Positions 42,275 through 53,200 of a stretch of DNA of 64,000 bases are shown piece after piece. The stretch is from NCBI GenBank assembly GCA_024291935.2, contig CM044306.1, forward strand, positions 4,722,501 through 4,786,500, in the 5' to 3' direction. The notes below the pieces were generated by a model. That model worked only from the letters and a program-made list of their open reading frames with translations. It was not told where the DNA came from and made no database searches. Within the stretch, counting starts at the first letter, position 1, and each line of letters opens with the position of its first letter. Source of the stretch: Okapia johnstoni. Taxonomy: Eukaryota > Chordata > Mammalia > Artiodactyla > Giraffidae. The position numbers were made by a program, and so were the translations under genes.

Positions 42275-44240
42275 CGCCCAAGCTTGCTAAGTCCAGCCCA
42301 GATCCCTCGCCAACGGTTCACTGGGCATCTTCACTTGGGGGTCTTCTAGTCATTTTGCTCACTCTGTACTAAATGGAACGTGTCACCTTACACACCTTTT
42401 ACTCAAATGAGTTCCTCCTCTTGCCATCACTCTTTGGATGACAGATTTCGTGACCACCCTCACTTACCAAATGAGGAACATGGGAGCAAGTGTCAGTGCA
42501 GAAAACCCAAGGAACCCACACTGAGAAAAACCCTATTCCAAGAGGATCCCAGGGAAACTCAGGGAGGGATGCTGGGGGTGGGGGGCAGTGTGGAGGGGAG
42601 GGGGCAGGGTGGTGCGCTCTGCCCAGGGGATAACATGCCAGGCCCTTCACAACCATTCCTGAACCTAGCCCAAAGCACCTGAGCGAGAACCGAATATCCA
42701 ACCCAGAAAGGGCTACCTGGAACTTTTCTTGAAATTATCAGAATGAAGCATTTATCCAGCCTAAACCCCTTAAGTGGTGAGTTCTCCCCTGCCCACCAAA
42801 ATCTGTCCCCGATTATGCCCCTGCAGCCCCGAGCCTGAAGAGGAGTCGGGTCTGGGCTCAGCCAAGCCTGCGGGACCGCTGGCGCCAGAGGCAGGTAGCG
42901 GGGTGGTACGGGCAGCAGGGAGCGTGCTGCCATGGCAACCGGCGATTAACCAGGGATGGGGAAGAAGGTGCTCCGCTAACTGAAACCCAGGCAACGTTTT
43001 AAGTCAAACGCCGAGGAAGTTAATGCTCAGTTAGATTTTCTCTTGTCCTCTTTCCCCGCTGACTTTTCTTGCCAGCAAGCGGCTTTAAACCATTGCCTCC
43101 TTCCACAGCCCCCTCCACAATCACCCCTAAAGATGAGGTTTTGATAATCCACTGAGCCGAATCTCCCCTCGCCCACACCACAGCTGGGCACAGAGCGGCC
43201 TGAGAGCTCCAGTTTTCTCTACCGCCTCTCCGTCCCAGAGGAAATTCTGTTTGCTGGAAAGATCCTTAGGGTTGCATGCGTTCTCCCGTCACTTCCTCAC
43301 GGCAGGAACCCAGGACAGGTGTTCTCACTCCGTAATATGAGTGAGAATCACTCGGAGAATTCTCAAAGGCAGGCTCCCCATCCCAGGAGAGCTGACTATG
43401 GCAGATCTTTTCCGAGCTCCCCAAGGAATCTTCATATAAAGAGAACAAGTTTCACCCCGTGAGAAATGCAACCCAACGGGTGTGGGCTTCTCCCACAGCG
43501 CTGTCCACCATGGTGCAGGCTGGGCTCAGCTCAAGCTGGACACGTCCTGGCCTCCCGCCCACCAGATGAGCCACCGAGGGTGAAAGGGTTAAAGGAGAAC
43601 CCCCTGCCTCCCCTCTGTGGGCTCCCTAAGGCGTGTTCTGAATATGCTGGACTCCCCTGGAAAACACCTCCAGGATCCTCACCATCAAGACATGTCTTCT
43701 TCAAGCCGCAAAAAACAAAGATGATTAGAACGCAGAAATATTCACGGATGAACTCACTGCTTTCCACGTGAGTCCCCCCACTCACAAATTCCCTCCCAGC
43801 TTACCAGCTTACCAGAAGTACGAGCACGGCTCATGGGTCAGTCTTGAGGACACTGATCATTTGTTCACGTTTATTTCCTTGTCCAATGTACGGAAATGTC
43901 AAATCACAAGTCTTGAAAAAGACACAAGTTCATGAAACTCCAGGAAGCGAGGCTGAAGGATGACTGGCTGCCTGGCAGAACCTGGGACACAAAGGACCTG
44001 GCCAACCACTGAGCGTGAGATGCAAGCAGGATTGCTTTGCAGATGTAAGTTTCTGCTGGAGCTACGTTGGTTTCCAGCAAGACTAATGGTTAAGGTAAAA
44101 CCGAAATCTCCCTCTACAAACACCTAGAAATATGCATGAAATAAACAAACCAAAAAGGTTTCAAATACACATCTGAGCTTGCAACACAGAAAGGGCATAG
44201 TACATATCAACTATGCCTCAAATATATACATATATATGCT
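42275..44240. other. Low-copy intronic DNA, repeat-poor for ~2 kb
   Basis: The longest stretch in this half without a recognised transposon. It is G-rich near 42565-42620 and GC-rich with CpGs near 42830-42940, holding the X-box-like site listed separately. Short shadow ORFs occur on both strands. A short TA tract lies at about 44220-44237. Confidence 0.45.
42926..42939. promoter_or_regulatory. RFX X-box-like motif
   Basis: gctgccatggcaac is one base away from the palindromic RFX consensus GTTGCCATGGCAAC. Both half-sites are present with no gap change. It lies in a local GC-rich, repeat-free stretch. Confidence 0.45.
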
Positions 44241-44489
44241 AACTTGATAAAAGGGCTTCCCAGGTGCTAGTGGTAAAGAACCTACCTGCCAATGCAGGAG
44301 ACGATAGAGATGCAGTTTCGATACCTGGGTTGGGAAGATCCCCTGGAGGAGGGCATGGCATCCCACTCCAGCATTCTTGCCTAGAGAATCCCATGGACAG
44401 AGGAGCCTGGTGGGCTACAGTCCATGGGGTCACAAAAGAGTCAGTCACAACTAAAGTGACTTAGTGCACACGCATGCAACTTGATGAAA
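44241..44489 (+). mobile_element. Bov-tA2-type SINE with 12-bp target-site duplication
   Basis: Variant head 'ggcttcccaggtgctagtgg' with the extra 'gacgatagagatgcagtttc', then 'catcccactccagcattctt', 'ggctacagtccatggggtca' and 'aactaaagtgacttagtgca'. aacttgataaaa (44241-44252) and aacttgatgaaa (44478-44489) flank it. Confidence 0.94.
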
Positions 44490-44900
44490 GCCATAAGAGA
44501 AGAAATTAAAACCATTGAAAAGAAGCACATGTAACAAAGACATAGCAGACATATTAACACACTAAAAATAAAAAACACCGAAACAAGTGAAAAATACATA
44601 AGCAGCCATGAAACTGAAATGAGGCTGCTGTCGTATGGATTTTTATGATGCCTGCAGAGAATATACAACATATAACACCACTCCAGTTTGATGAACGCTG
44701 TCTCAATGGAATAATATGGAATAATACTGTCAAAGTGCTAAAGCAAATAAACATTTCTGTCAACCTAGAAATTTAAATGCAACTCGATTTTCCCTTTCAA
44801 GAGTTAGAGCAAAATAAAGGTATTTTTAGAGAAGACTAAGCTTTCTCCCTTCACGGATCCCACATGAAGAAGCATTAAAGGAAGAGTGGAAACAATGAAT
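44490..44900 (+). mobile_element. Old L1M-type fragment
   Basis: 'gtcaaagtgctaaagcaaat', 'ttctgtcaacctagaaattt', 'agagcaaaataaaggtattt' and 'catgaagaagcattaaagga' follow a known L1M internal segment. The part before 44680 is A-rich and less certain. Confidence 0.55.
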
Positions 44901-46264
44901 GCCACCAGCCAGCAGCAGACAGTACCTGCTGATGGGGCGGACTCTGGCACTGGCCAGGAAGTCCATTTGGAAGTATCTGGAAGAGCCAGGTTCTAGTAGG
45001 GAAGGGGAAAAAAAAATCCTATACCCACTTAGGTTCGTGCCTGAGGCCTGTAAATTAAGCCAACAAACAAGAAAAAAACAAACAGGGCTTATCAACATGT
45101 GGAGCATGCACGCACAAAGGGGAAGCTCAGGGATGAGTAACTCAAAGGGGTAGTTAGAACTTGGGGTGCGGTAGCATCTTATCAAAGAATAACACATCTG
45201 GAGAGAAAGGACAAGACAAAGGAAGAGAGAGTCAGGCTTTTAGGGATGACACACCGGGAAGGTCAATGCGTCGGGGAACTAATGGGAGAAAAGGGTGGTT
45301 TGGGGAAGGCCTGTTACAGATTCCTTGGTGCCTCCTCTGGGCTGGTAAGCTCCAAACTCATCTCTGGAGGCGAAGAGTCGTTCCGTGCCTCCTAAGGCCT
45401 CTTTCTCACCGGCAATTTTACGTCCTGTTTCCTAGGTAGAAAGAGGGAGGTCCAAGAGCCCTTCCTGCATCTGCCATGTCAGCTCCAAAGAATCAATACA
45501 CCCCAGGCGCATATTTTGGGGTGGCGTGCTCTCCTCCCCCACATCCTCAAAGACTAGTGTACATGTTAAATATACAACCCTGGGCTTCTTCCCTCGGGGA
45601 AGCTGGTTCTGGAAGCCAGAGGCAGATTCCTCTTTTTAAATGGCAGTTTTTAAAATTGATTTTTTCTTCATCTGAAAAGAGCATCAAGAAGAAAAGAAAA
45701 TGGTAATGTAATCCCACTGCCCAGATAATCCCTGCTGACATTCCAAAGCATAAACTATACATACGTGGTTAGAAAGACAAGCAGAACTGTGAGAAGTGAA
45801 ATATTTCCTGCGGTATCAGTAAACAAGCACGTCACAGCCATCAGCTATCCCAGCCCTTCAGTGTGAGCCTAAGGGCACTCAGGAAGGAGAAAAATACCTG
45901 CGATCTAACAGCCAAAGATCGCAGCCACTCCCTGCGGTGCGCCCGGGGGAGCTCAGGACGTGAAGAAACACAGGATACTTGCCCAGGAGAGCTGAGATGT
46001 GCATGGAAGGAATGAGTCCAGTGAGCCCAGACTCTCACATCTTCCCATACACAGAAAAGCGCTACAGTCCTTCACTTGGGCTATCTGGTCTTCTTTAATT
46101 AACAATAATCTTTTGACCTTCCAACTACCTGCCCTTTGTGGCAAAACTTGTATATAACCTGGCTCCTGCCCTCGCCTCCTCGGAACAGTTATCTCAGGGT
46201 CACCTGAGATGCTGTCCTCTGAGATGAAGTGTTAAAAATTCCCACCCAAAAAAACGTAACTTTG
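44901..46264. other. Low-copy intronic DNA
   Basis: No repeat or gene recognised over about 1.3 kb. ORFs at 44826-45197 (minus) and 45161-45439 (plus) show no domain. Confidence 0.5.
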
Positions 46265-46412
46265 GGGACTTCCCTGGTGGTCCAGTGGGTAAGATGCCAC
46301 ACTCCCAATACAGGGAACCTGGGTTCAATCCCTGGTCAGGGGACTAGATCCCACATGCTGCAGTGAAGACCTGCTGCAGCCAAATAAATAAATATAAAAA
46401 AAAAAAAACTCT
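46265..46412 (+). mobile_element. CHR-type SINE
   Basis: 'ggggacttccctggtggtcc', 'ggttcaatccctggtcaggg', 'actagatcccacatgctgca' and 'cagccaaataaataaatata' plus an A13 tail. It is among the best preserved of its family here. Confidence 0.93.
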
Positions 46413-47331
46413 CGGCTTTTAGGTTGTGACTACTTTTTAAGTGGACAACAGGAAGGGCTGAAATGGAAACCAGGAGTCTCTTTTCCCTAGGTATCAGGAA
46501 TCACAGATCCTCCTGCACTCTTTCACAGAAAAAATTAGACTAATACCAGGATTTCTGTCCTTTTTAACAGTTCTTTTTCCTACCCATCCAGTTTTGTAGT
46601 TTGCTTTTTTTTTGCTTAATCTAACCTGCAGATTTTTCTACACTTGCACTTAAAAAACCTACTTTGTTCCATTAGGTAGATTTAAAACAGAGAAGAAATC
46701 ACATTTTCAGCGTTTTAGGTGATACTGACGTGCAGGGGTCAGCAGAGCGTGCTGAGAAACCCCGACGCCACAAGGAAGCCTGTCTGCGTTCAACATCAAT
46801 CCACGCACAGGCTTGGAGATGCCCTTCACTTCTCCCTAAGCAGGGTCCTGGAATACCTCTGAATGGCCTGCGTTTACGCACCGCTCTCACAGTGCAGGAG
46901 GGTAAATATTCCTGCCCAGACTCCGCTCATCCACCTGCGAGGGTCTTGAGATAACTGCTGGGGGTCAGCTGGCTCTAAGGCAGGAAATCATTCCTGGCTT
47001 CGCCTCTGAGAACAGAGTGCCCTGAGGCAATCTGTGCACTTGCAAAGCATCACGGGTAGACTCCTGATTCACCGCTCATCCATTTCCAGTCTTGGTTCAA
47101 AGCCAAAGCAAAGGTAAGCAGCCAAGAGGCGGCCCTGTCTGCACAGCCAGAGGCTCTCCAGATGCAGAGAGACACCCCTCCTCCTCCAGGGGCCACACTT
47201 CATGCAGATTCGGAGTTGACTCTTAAGTAGCTCCAAAGACAACGCTGCTATTGATTGGTCCCAAGCATCATTCTGCAGTCTCACGGATCTTTTAATTGGA
47301 AAAGGTCTGCCTGCTAATGCACCTATGACAT
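46413..47331. other. Low-copy intronic DNA
   Basis: A T-run at 46604-46611. Nothing else recognised. Confidence 0.5.
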
Positions 47332-47482
47332 CCTTTACCTGCGTGGCATGCTGGGTCGCTCAGTCGTGTCGAACTCTTTGGGACCCCATGGACTCCAGCA
47401 CACCAGGTTCCTCTGTCCATGGGATTTCCCAGGCAAGAATACTGGTGTGGGCAGCCATTTCCTACTCCAAGGACGCTTTACC
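47332..47482 (-). mobile_element. Bov-tA SINE body
   Basis: 'gctgggtcgctcagtcgtgt', 'ccatggactccagcacacca', 'ccatgggatttcccaggcaa' and 'tactggtgtgggcagccatt' on the minus strand. The tRNA-like head is missing. 'ctttacct' occurs at both flanks and may be the target duplication. Confidence 0.9.
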
Positions 47483-48042
47483 TAGTTATTTCCAAAATTC
47501 CCCAGCAATCCGCCTTCCCTGGCTGCAGACAGGATGCCTACCACAAGGAGATCTGCAGGTGGGAGAACAGCAATAGCGGTGGTTTTGCTCCTGTCCAAGT
47601 GCTGGGGGCGAGGAAGAGGGAGGTGAGCCCTCCCAGAGGACAGAGTCCTGGAGGTGAAGGGGGGCTGGAAGCTGAGACCCATAGTCTGAAATTGGCACAT
47701 CTTTTGGGGTGGGTCCGCAGATTCCCACCCATACCTCAGCCACATCCTCCGAGGCAGCTTCCCCCCATGTGGGAGAGGCTGGGATACAGGCGTGCTTCAC
47801 CGTGTTCCTAGGGGTGGTCGTCTGGACCAGGCAGGTACAACTCACCCACCCTGGCAGCTTCTCAGGCTCAACCATCCTCCTGAACGGAGGACACATACCC
47901 TGGGAGCTGTGGGGTAGCCCTCACCCCGTTGTAACGCAGCTGGCAAAGCAGGTTTGCAGAGTGGAGAAAGGAGAAGGAAAATAGAAATGAGAGGCCTCGG
48001 GGGTTGGGGGGGAGGGCAGAACAAATAAAGGTGGACCATCAG
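47483..48042. other. Low-copy intronic DNA
   Basis: Overlapping frames up to 136 codons on both strands without domains. A G-rich run lies at 47999-48014. Confidence 0.45.
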
Positions 48043-48256
48043 TCCTGCTTCCTGGTGGCTCATGGTAAAGAATCTTCCTGCAATGCAGGAGACGTGGGTT
48101 CAGTCCCTAGGTTGGAAAGATCACCTAGAGACGGGCTCGGCAACCCACTGCAGTAGTCTTGCCTGGAGAATCCCACGGACAGAGGAGCCTGGAGGGTTAC
48201 AGTTCATGGGGTCGCAGTACAGTAGGACATGACTCAGCGACTAAACAACAACAAAC
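48043..48256 (+). mobile_element. Bov-tA SINE
   Basis: 'gcttcctggtggctcatggt', 'ggttcagtccctaggttgga', 'aacccactgcagtagtcttg', 'ggttacagttcatggggtcg' and 'actcagcgactaaacaacaa'. Confidence 0.92.
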
Positions 48257-49078
48257 GGCTCTGCGTTCCCCATTCCAGCGCCCAAAGGCCCACGGATCGC
48301 CTTGCCCTTGGAGTCTATGCCCTGAAAATGCATTCTCTCTTACCCCTTTGCCTCTTCTGAATTGGATTTCCCTCCTTTCAACTGCAAGCTCTTTTTTGAA
48401 TCAAGACAAAAGCCGCAGCTGCGATAAAGTCTTGACGGCTGACGGCTGACGGTGGAACAAGAGAACAGTAGGTGGGAAATAACCATTGAAATGTTTGCCT
48501 CTGGGAGAGACTGAGCGTGGATGATGTCTGCGCAAAACAAAAAGAAGAATCCTAAGTCCACTCCGCCTGCCCTGACGGAGGCGGGGCCATCCCTGCTCGC
48601 TGCCCGCCCCCAACCCTTCCAGCCCCTGACCAGATCCGGGGAGGGGTCCCTCCCCAGCAAGGCCGGACGCTCAGAGAGGGAAGAGTCCGGGCATCTGTTT
48701 CCAAGGCTGATTGGAATGCTCAACAGACCTCATGCCAGGAGAAAGGCGAAGACTTGCTGCTTGGTAATTCCAGCTCTGGTAAATCTCTGATACAGGAGCA
48801 GAAGTTATCAATGCAGGGAAAAAACAACTAACTTAGGTGTCTGCCTCCTGCTTTCACCTTCAGAACCTTGCTCCCTGAGAAACCACCAGGGACAACTCTG
48901 AGAGGAAAAGAAAGAGCTGTGAGCAGAAGAGCTCTTGACGGGGGTGGTGGGGGAGGATGCGGTGGCCACACAGAGCAGGGGCCCCAGCCCGTCCCCCTCC
49001 CCGAGGAGGAAGAGGGCAGCAAGGTCTCCCACCCAGCAGTGGAGGAAGCGAGCAGGACAGACTGCAAGGCTTGGGCCC
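48257..49078. other. Low-copy intronic DNA with a 7-bp triplet repeat
   Basis: gacggct is tandemly repeated at 48434-48453. The 48565-48680 part is GC-rich with some CpGs. No exon recognised. Confidence 0.45.
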
Positions 49079-49711
49079 AGTTCAATTCAGTTCAGTTCAG
49101 TTGCTCAGTCGTGTCCGACTCTGCGACCCCATGAATCGCAGCATGCCAGGCCTCCCTGTCCATCACCAACTCCCGGAGTCCACCCAAACTCATGTCCATC
49201 AAGTCGGTGATGCCATCCAACCATCTCATCCTCTGTCGTCCCCTTCTCCTCCTGCCCTCAACCTTTCCCAGCATTCGGGTCTTTTCCAATGAGTCAACCC
49301 TTCGCATGAGGTGGCCAAAGTACTGGAGTTTCAGCTTCAACATCAGTCCTTGCAATGAACACCCAGGACTGATCTCCTTTAGGATGGACTGGTTGGATCT
49401 CCTTGCAGTCCAAGGGACTCTCAAGAGTCTTCTCCGACACCAGTTCAAAAGCCTCAGTTCTTTGGTGCTCAGCTTTCTTCACCATCCAACTCTCACATCC
49501 ATACACGACCACTGGAAAAACCATAGCCTTGACTAGACGGACCTTTTGTTGGCAAAGTAATGTCTCTGCTTTTAAATATGCTGTCTAGGTTGGTCATAAC
49601 TTTCCTTCCAAGGAGTAAGCGTCTTTTAATTTCATGGCTGCAGTCACCATCTGCACTGATTTTGGAGCCCAGAAAAATAAAGTCTGACACTGTTTCCACT
49701 GTTTTCCCCCA
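49079..49711 (-). mobile_element. BovB (RTE) 3' end, well preserved
   Basis: Minus strand, ending in a (ttcag)n-type terminus at 49081-49100. The plus strand reads 'gctcagtcgtgtccgactct', 'ggcctccctgtccatcacca', 'ccaaccatctcatcctctgt', 'tccttgcagtccaagggact', 'ttggtcataactttccttcc' and 'aagtctgacactgtttccac'. Long open remnants of the C-terminal RT frame survive on the minus strand (for example 49092-49448 and 49294-49524) but are frameshifted relative to each other. Confidence 0.96.
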
Positions 49712-49865
49712 GGTAATTCTTTCCCCTAAAAATATGGCCTAATCATTTTAGGAGGCTCTATGGTATAGAGACTCCAGTTTAGGTAAATTAGGGGAGGGAA
49801 GAAACCCCACACCCTAAACCCCTAGGCAGGTGCCTGTGTCTCAAACACAGTAGAAGAGCGGGCAC

Positions 49866-49911
49866 ACAGGGCCTTCTCTGGTGGCCCAGGAATTAAGAAT
49901 CCGCTTCCAGG
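49866..49911 (+). mobile_element. CHR-type SINE head, split by L1
   Basis: 'agggccttctctggtggccc' and 'ggaattaagaatccgcttcc' match the head. The sequence is then cut by an L1 fragment and continues at 50032. Confidence 0.8.
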
Positions 49912-50031
49912 GAGGATGGATACAGGTGTGTGTATGACTGAGTCCCTCTGCTCTGCACCTGAAACTATCACAGGGTTGTTAATCGGCTATGCCCAAACGC
50001 AAAACAAAAAGTTCAAAAGAAGAAAAAAGAA
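49912..50031 (+). mobile_element. Very short L1 3' end inside a CHR SINE
   Basis: 'tgtatgactgagtccctctg', 'ctgcacctgaaactatcaca', 'ggttgttaatcggctatgcc' and an A-rich tail. About 120 bp only. 'aagaatccgcttcca' before and 'aagaatatgccttgca' after fit a target duplication inside the SINE. Confidence 0.85.
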
Positions 50032-50248
50032 TATGCCTTGCAATGCAGGGACATGAGTTTGAACCCTGGTCAGGGAACTAAGAGCCCTCATTCCACGGAG
50101 CAACGGAGCCCTCACGCTGCACCTAGAGGGTCCGTGCGCTGCAACGCAAGACCGCGAACAACGCAGTGAAGATTCCGCATGCTGCGACGAAGACCCCACG
50201 CAGCCAAATAAAGAAACAAACATTTATTTAAATAAAAATCTAAAAAAA
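50032..50248 (+). mobile_element. CHR-type SINE, remainder
   Basis: 'ccttgcaatgcagggacatg', 'gtttgaaccctggtcaggga', 'gagcaacggagccctcacgc', 'gaagaccccacgcagccaaa' and an AT-rich tail. 50249-50645 is low-copy DNA. Confidence 0.85.
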
Positions 50249-50645
50249 GGAAAGACACAGCAAATCACTGCAGAGAGAGGAGAAGGGGACACGGCAAGGT
50301 GGGTATTCTGAGAAAGGAAAGCGGTGCTTCCATTAGACTGGAGGCTGGAGTAATATTTTGAAGGGTTGGGGGTGGGGAAGTCACAAGGAACATAATTAAG
50401 TGAACTGTATTATTTTAAATCCTGTTCACATCAACGCTGTGAATATTCCACTTAATTCATCATTACTGGATTTGCCAGCAAAGCTGCAGGGTGCAACTTC
50501 AGCCCAAGGTTCAGTTACACCCAGAGGGGGAGCAGAGCATTTTTTCATGTCCCTGAGAGCTGCCAAAGGAGAAAGATGAGGTTTTTTTATGACATCCTGG
50601 GTGACGGGCACCTTTCTGAAAGCAGCCACCACCCCCTGGAGGACT

Positions 50646-50760
50646 CTCTGGGAGGGCGGAGGGGTCCCTGGGAGGGCGGAGGGGTCCCTGGAGGACGGAG
50701 GGGTCCCTGCGAGGGTGGAAGGGTCCCTAGGAGGATCAAGGGGGTCCCTGGGAGGGGATC
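50646..50760. repeat. G-rich ~20-bp minisatellite
   Basis: 'gggtccct' recurs at 50662, 50682, 50701, 50721 and 50742, giving five to six units of 19-21 bp with the pattern ggagggcggaggggtccctg. The G-runs could form quadruplexes on the plus strand. Open frames across it are artefacts of the repeat. Confidence 0.9.
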
Positions 50761-50877
50761 GGGATCCTGGAGACCCCCACGGTGGTCCAGGCTATGCTGG
50801 TGTTACAAAACAAGGCAGAGCGTTACGGAATGTTATTCAAATCCATCGATGCCAAATGCTCCACAATCCATCCATCC

Positions 50878-50880
<3 letters not shown>

Positions 50881-50914
<34 letters not shown>
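50881..50914. repeat. (AC)17 microsatellite
   Basis: Uninterrupted AC dinucleotides, likely length-polymorphic. Confidence 0.95.
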
Positions 50915-50917
<3 letters not shown>

Positions 50918-51039
50918 CACCATTCATGTGTCTGCACGCCTATAGTCACATGACTCGTATTGATCACCCCGTTTGTGTGTGCTCATTTATCCATGCTTAT
51001 CTATCCCGGAATCAGGACTTCTCTCCTACCCCGATTCCT

Positions 51040-51172
51040 TCCTCTTCAGCACTGCGGCACACAGGCTTAGTTGCCGTGAGGCATGTGGGGTCTTCGTTCC
51101 CTGAGCAGGGATCAAACGGCGTCCCCTGCACCGGAAGGAGGATTCTTACCCGCTGGACCGCCAGGGAGGATC
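51040..51172 (-). mobile_element. CHR-type SINE, partial
   Basis: 'cggcacacaggcttagttgc', 'gtggggtcttcgttccctga', 'gcagggatcaaacggcgtcc', 'ttcttacccgctggaccgcc'. Minus strand, with the 3' tail missing. 51173-51449 shows nothing recognised. Confidence 0.85.
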
Positions 51173-51449
51173 CCCTAGAGCACTTTCAAGGTTTCTGTGT
51201 TAGCGACTCCTTCTGCACAGTTACACCTGAATTTTTTCCTTTCCGTCCGCAGACACCACCACGGACACAGACATCTGCCATGTCCAGGAACCTCCAGCCC
51301 AGTAGGTGGAAATAAAGGTCGGATTGTGATGGTGAGTAAAGAACAAACAAAGCGACCGGGAGCCACTCACAGAGAGGAGTGGTGCCCTCCTCCGAGGGCC
51401 ATTGCAGAGGACAGGCGCCAGATGCTTCTTACCAGGGGGCTGATCCTAA

Positions 51450-51531
51450 AGTGAAAGGAAGTGTTAGTCGCTCAGCCGTGTCCAACTCTGGCCACTCCAT
51501 GGACTGTAGTCACCAGCCTCTTCAGCTCTGT
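51450..51531 (-). mobile_element. Bov-tA SINE, 3' part
   Basis: 'ttagtcgctcagccgtgtcc', 'actccatggactgtagtcac' and 'cagcctcttcagctctg'. The rest of the element is missing. Confidence 0.8.
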
Positions 51532-51555
51532 TGGGAGCTTTGCCATTTCCCTATG

Positions 51556-52108
51556 TCCCCAGCCGTGACATGAGCCCCGAGGCCCCGCCCAGGCACCCAG
51601 CACAAGCCGGACCTCGGTGACGAGGTGACCAAGAAGAAGCGCATCATGAGAGCTAGTATCCCACCGTTAGGGGAAACGCTGACCAAAACCGCTCACCCGG
51701 GCACCAGAGTAACCACTTGCATGAGTTACTTTAGACAGGAGGTCCTGGTAAGGAACGTGGAACTAAGAAGCCATGGCCAACCGGAAGAATTCAGGAAAGG
51801 TCAAAAGGGAAGAGGAGGCCCCAGTCCATGTGTCCTACCAACCTCCCAGAACCATCTTGGCTGACCAGTGTGTGAGCCACCAGGAAGGACCCTGAATCAG
51901 AGTGACTGCCCACAGACAACCTGGAGACTAACTCCGCCACCATAAAACCTGGGACTTGGAGCCACGTGGCCCTCCACTGGGGTGACCCTTCCCAATAAAG
52001 CCTCCGGCTTTGCCAGCACGTGTGTCTCCTCGGACAATTCATTTCCGAGTGCTAGACCAGAGCCCCTTTTGGGCTCTGGAAGGGGGGTTCCCCTTCCTGC
52101 AGCACCAC
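51556..52108 (+). mobile_element. Probable solo LTR, gammaretrovirus-like layout
   Basis: A promoter-like 'ccataaaacctgggacttgg' is followed about 50 bases later by a poly-A signal AATAAA in 'cccaataaagcctccggctt'. A U5-like segment 'tgtctcctcggacaattcat...gggctctggaaggggggttc' ends near 'cctgcagcacc'. This order (TATA-like box, R, AATAAA, U5) is that of an LTR. No internal viral genes are visible. The ends are approximate. It is antisense to SLC39A11. 52109-52369 holds no recognised feature. Confidence 0.55.
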
Positions 52109-52369
52109 CTGGATTAGATGAACCTAATTAAGGAGCATCTTGTGAAAGGATCAAAAGCATCAGCATCTCCGTCAAGAAGGGCGGCACCACACGTCTCGAA
52201 AGATCGCCGTCCGTATCTGAGAAAGACCTGTCAGTCTCACATTATACTGAGAAAAGTTGGGGCGTAAAGGGGCGTGCTTTTGAGGGGAAATGCTGGGAGA
52301 GAATCCGGGGTCTTTCACATCTTCCCAGTGTAACTGTGTCTCCCTCTCTCCCCGCCCCCACCGCCTGGA

Positions 52370-52700
52370 GCTGTGTGATCAGCTATCACGTTGGGCCCTT
52401 GAACGGTAATGTGCGCAGCAAAATTATCGGTGGCTTTATCATCAGGCCCATTTCCCTGACTCCTTTGAAGGGCAGGCAATTAGGCCCTCGAAGATAATTA
52501 TTTCCACTCTGGTCAATGTCATGTTAAAATGAGGAGCCTGGGAGAAGAGGGCTCCAAACCTTTCATCGGTAATTGGCGTACGATGCTCACTGAAATACAC
52601 CAATTATTTTTTTCCCCCAATTATTCATAAAAGATAATTATGGTGGAAGGAAAATCTGCAGCTGGGCATGGAGGAAAATGGCAGGTGATTTTCGATGAGA
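52370..52700. promoter_or_regulatory. Candidate homeodomain/GATA-site-rich enhancer-like block
   Basis: Repeat-free block in which the 11-mer aagataattat occurs at 52491-52501 and again at 52631-52641. It also has 'aaaattatcgg', 'ctttatcatcag', 'ggcaattagg', 'ggtaattgg' and two 'caattatt' cores. Clustered ATTA and GATAA cores in complex sequence suggest an enhancer. Function inferred. Confidence 0.4.
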
Positions 52701-53029
52701 GGGACTTTTCCAGCCGCTGGGTCTTGGATGTCCCTACAGACAGCCCATCAGACTCGCCGCTTGGAGGAGTCGCGATGGATTTGGACAGACCCTCACAACG
52801 AGTGTGCCTTATGCTGCTTTGTGCTGGACTCATGTTTCCACGCAGAAGGCAAGTGATTGGATGGATGGGGCTTTGTTTTCATTTTGAAAATAGCACAAGC
52901 GGGTCCCTTCTCTCCAGAACCAGTGTGGCTCCCTGACCAGAAGCAAAGCTCTGGGAAAACCAGCAACTCCACCCTGTGGAAAGGGTGTCACTTCTCTTGG
53001 GAGAGTTCAGGGGGAAAAGCCAGCCTGTA
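52701..53029. other. Low-copy intronic DNA
   Basis: No repeat or gene recognised. Confidence 0.45.
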
Positions 53030-53200
53030 CAGCTGACCCTAGAACAACATGGGTCTACACTGTGTAGCTCAGCGTACGTGGATTCTCTTCGGTCGTGAAC
53101 ACCGCAGTACAATGCCATCCGTGGTCGGCTGGACCGCAGATAATGGAAGAACCTCAGATAGGGAGGGCCTACTCTTAGCAATACCCAGATTTCTAAAAAC
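53030..53200. mobile_element. Tigger-like (pogo group) DNA transposon fragment
   Basis: 'gctgacccttagaacaacat', 'gggtctacactgtgtagctc', 'gtggtcggctggaccgcaga' and 'gagggcctactcttagcaa' resemble the terminal part of a Tigger-family non-autonomous element that starts with a 'cagttgacccttgaacaac' terminus. Subfamily uncertain. 53201-53377 is low-copy. Confidence 0.55.

Noticed and set aside
49092..49524. Long minus-strand frames resembling reverse transcriptase
   Set aside because: Real RT similarity, but this is a truncated BovB copy with frame breaks, so it is annotated as a mobile element and not as a gene.
50782..51315. 177-codon plus-strand ORF
   Set aside because: Built from an AC microsatellite and a reversed SINE.
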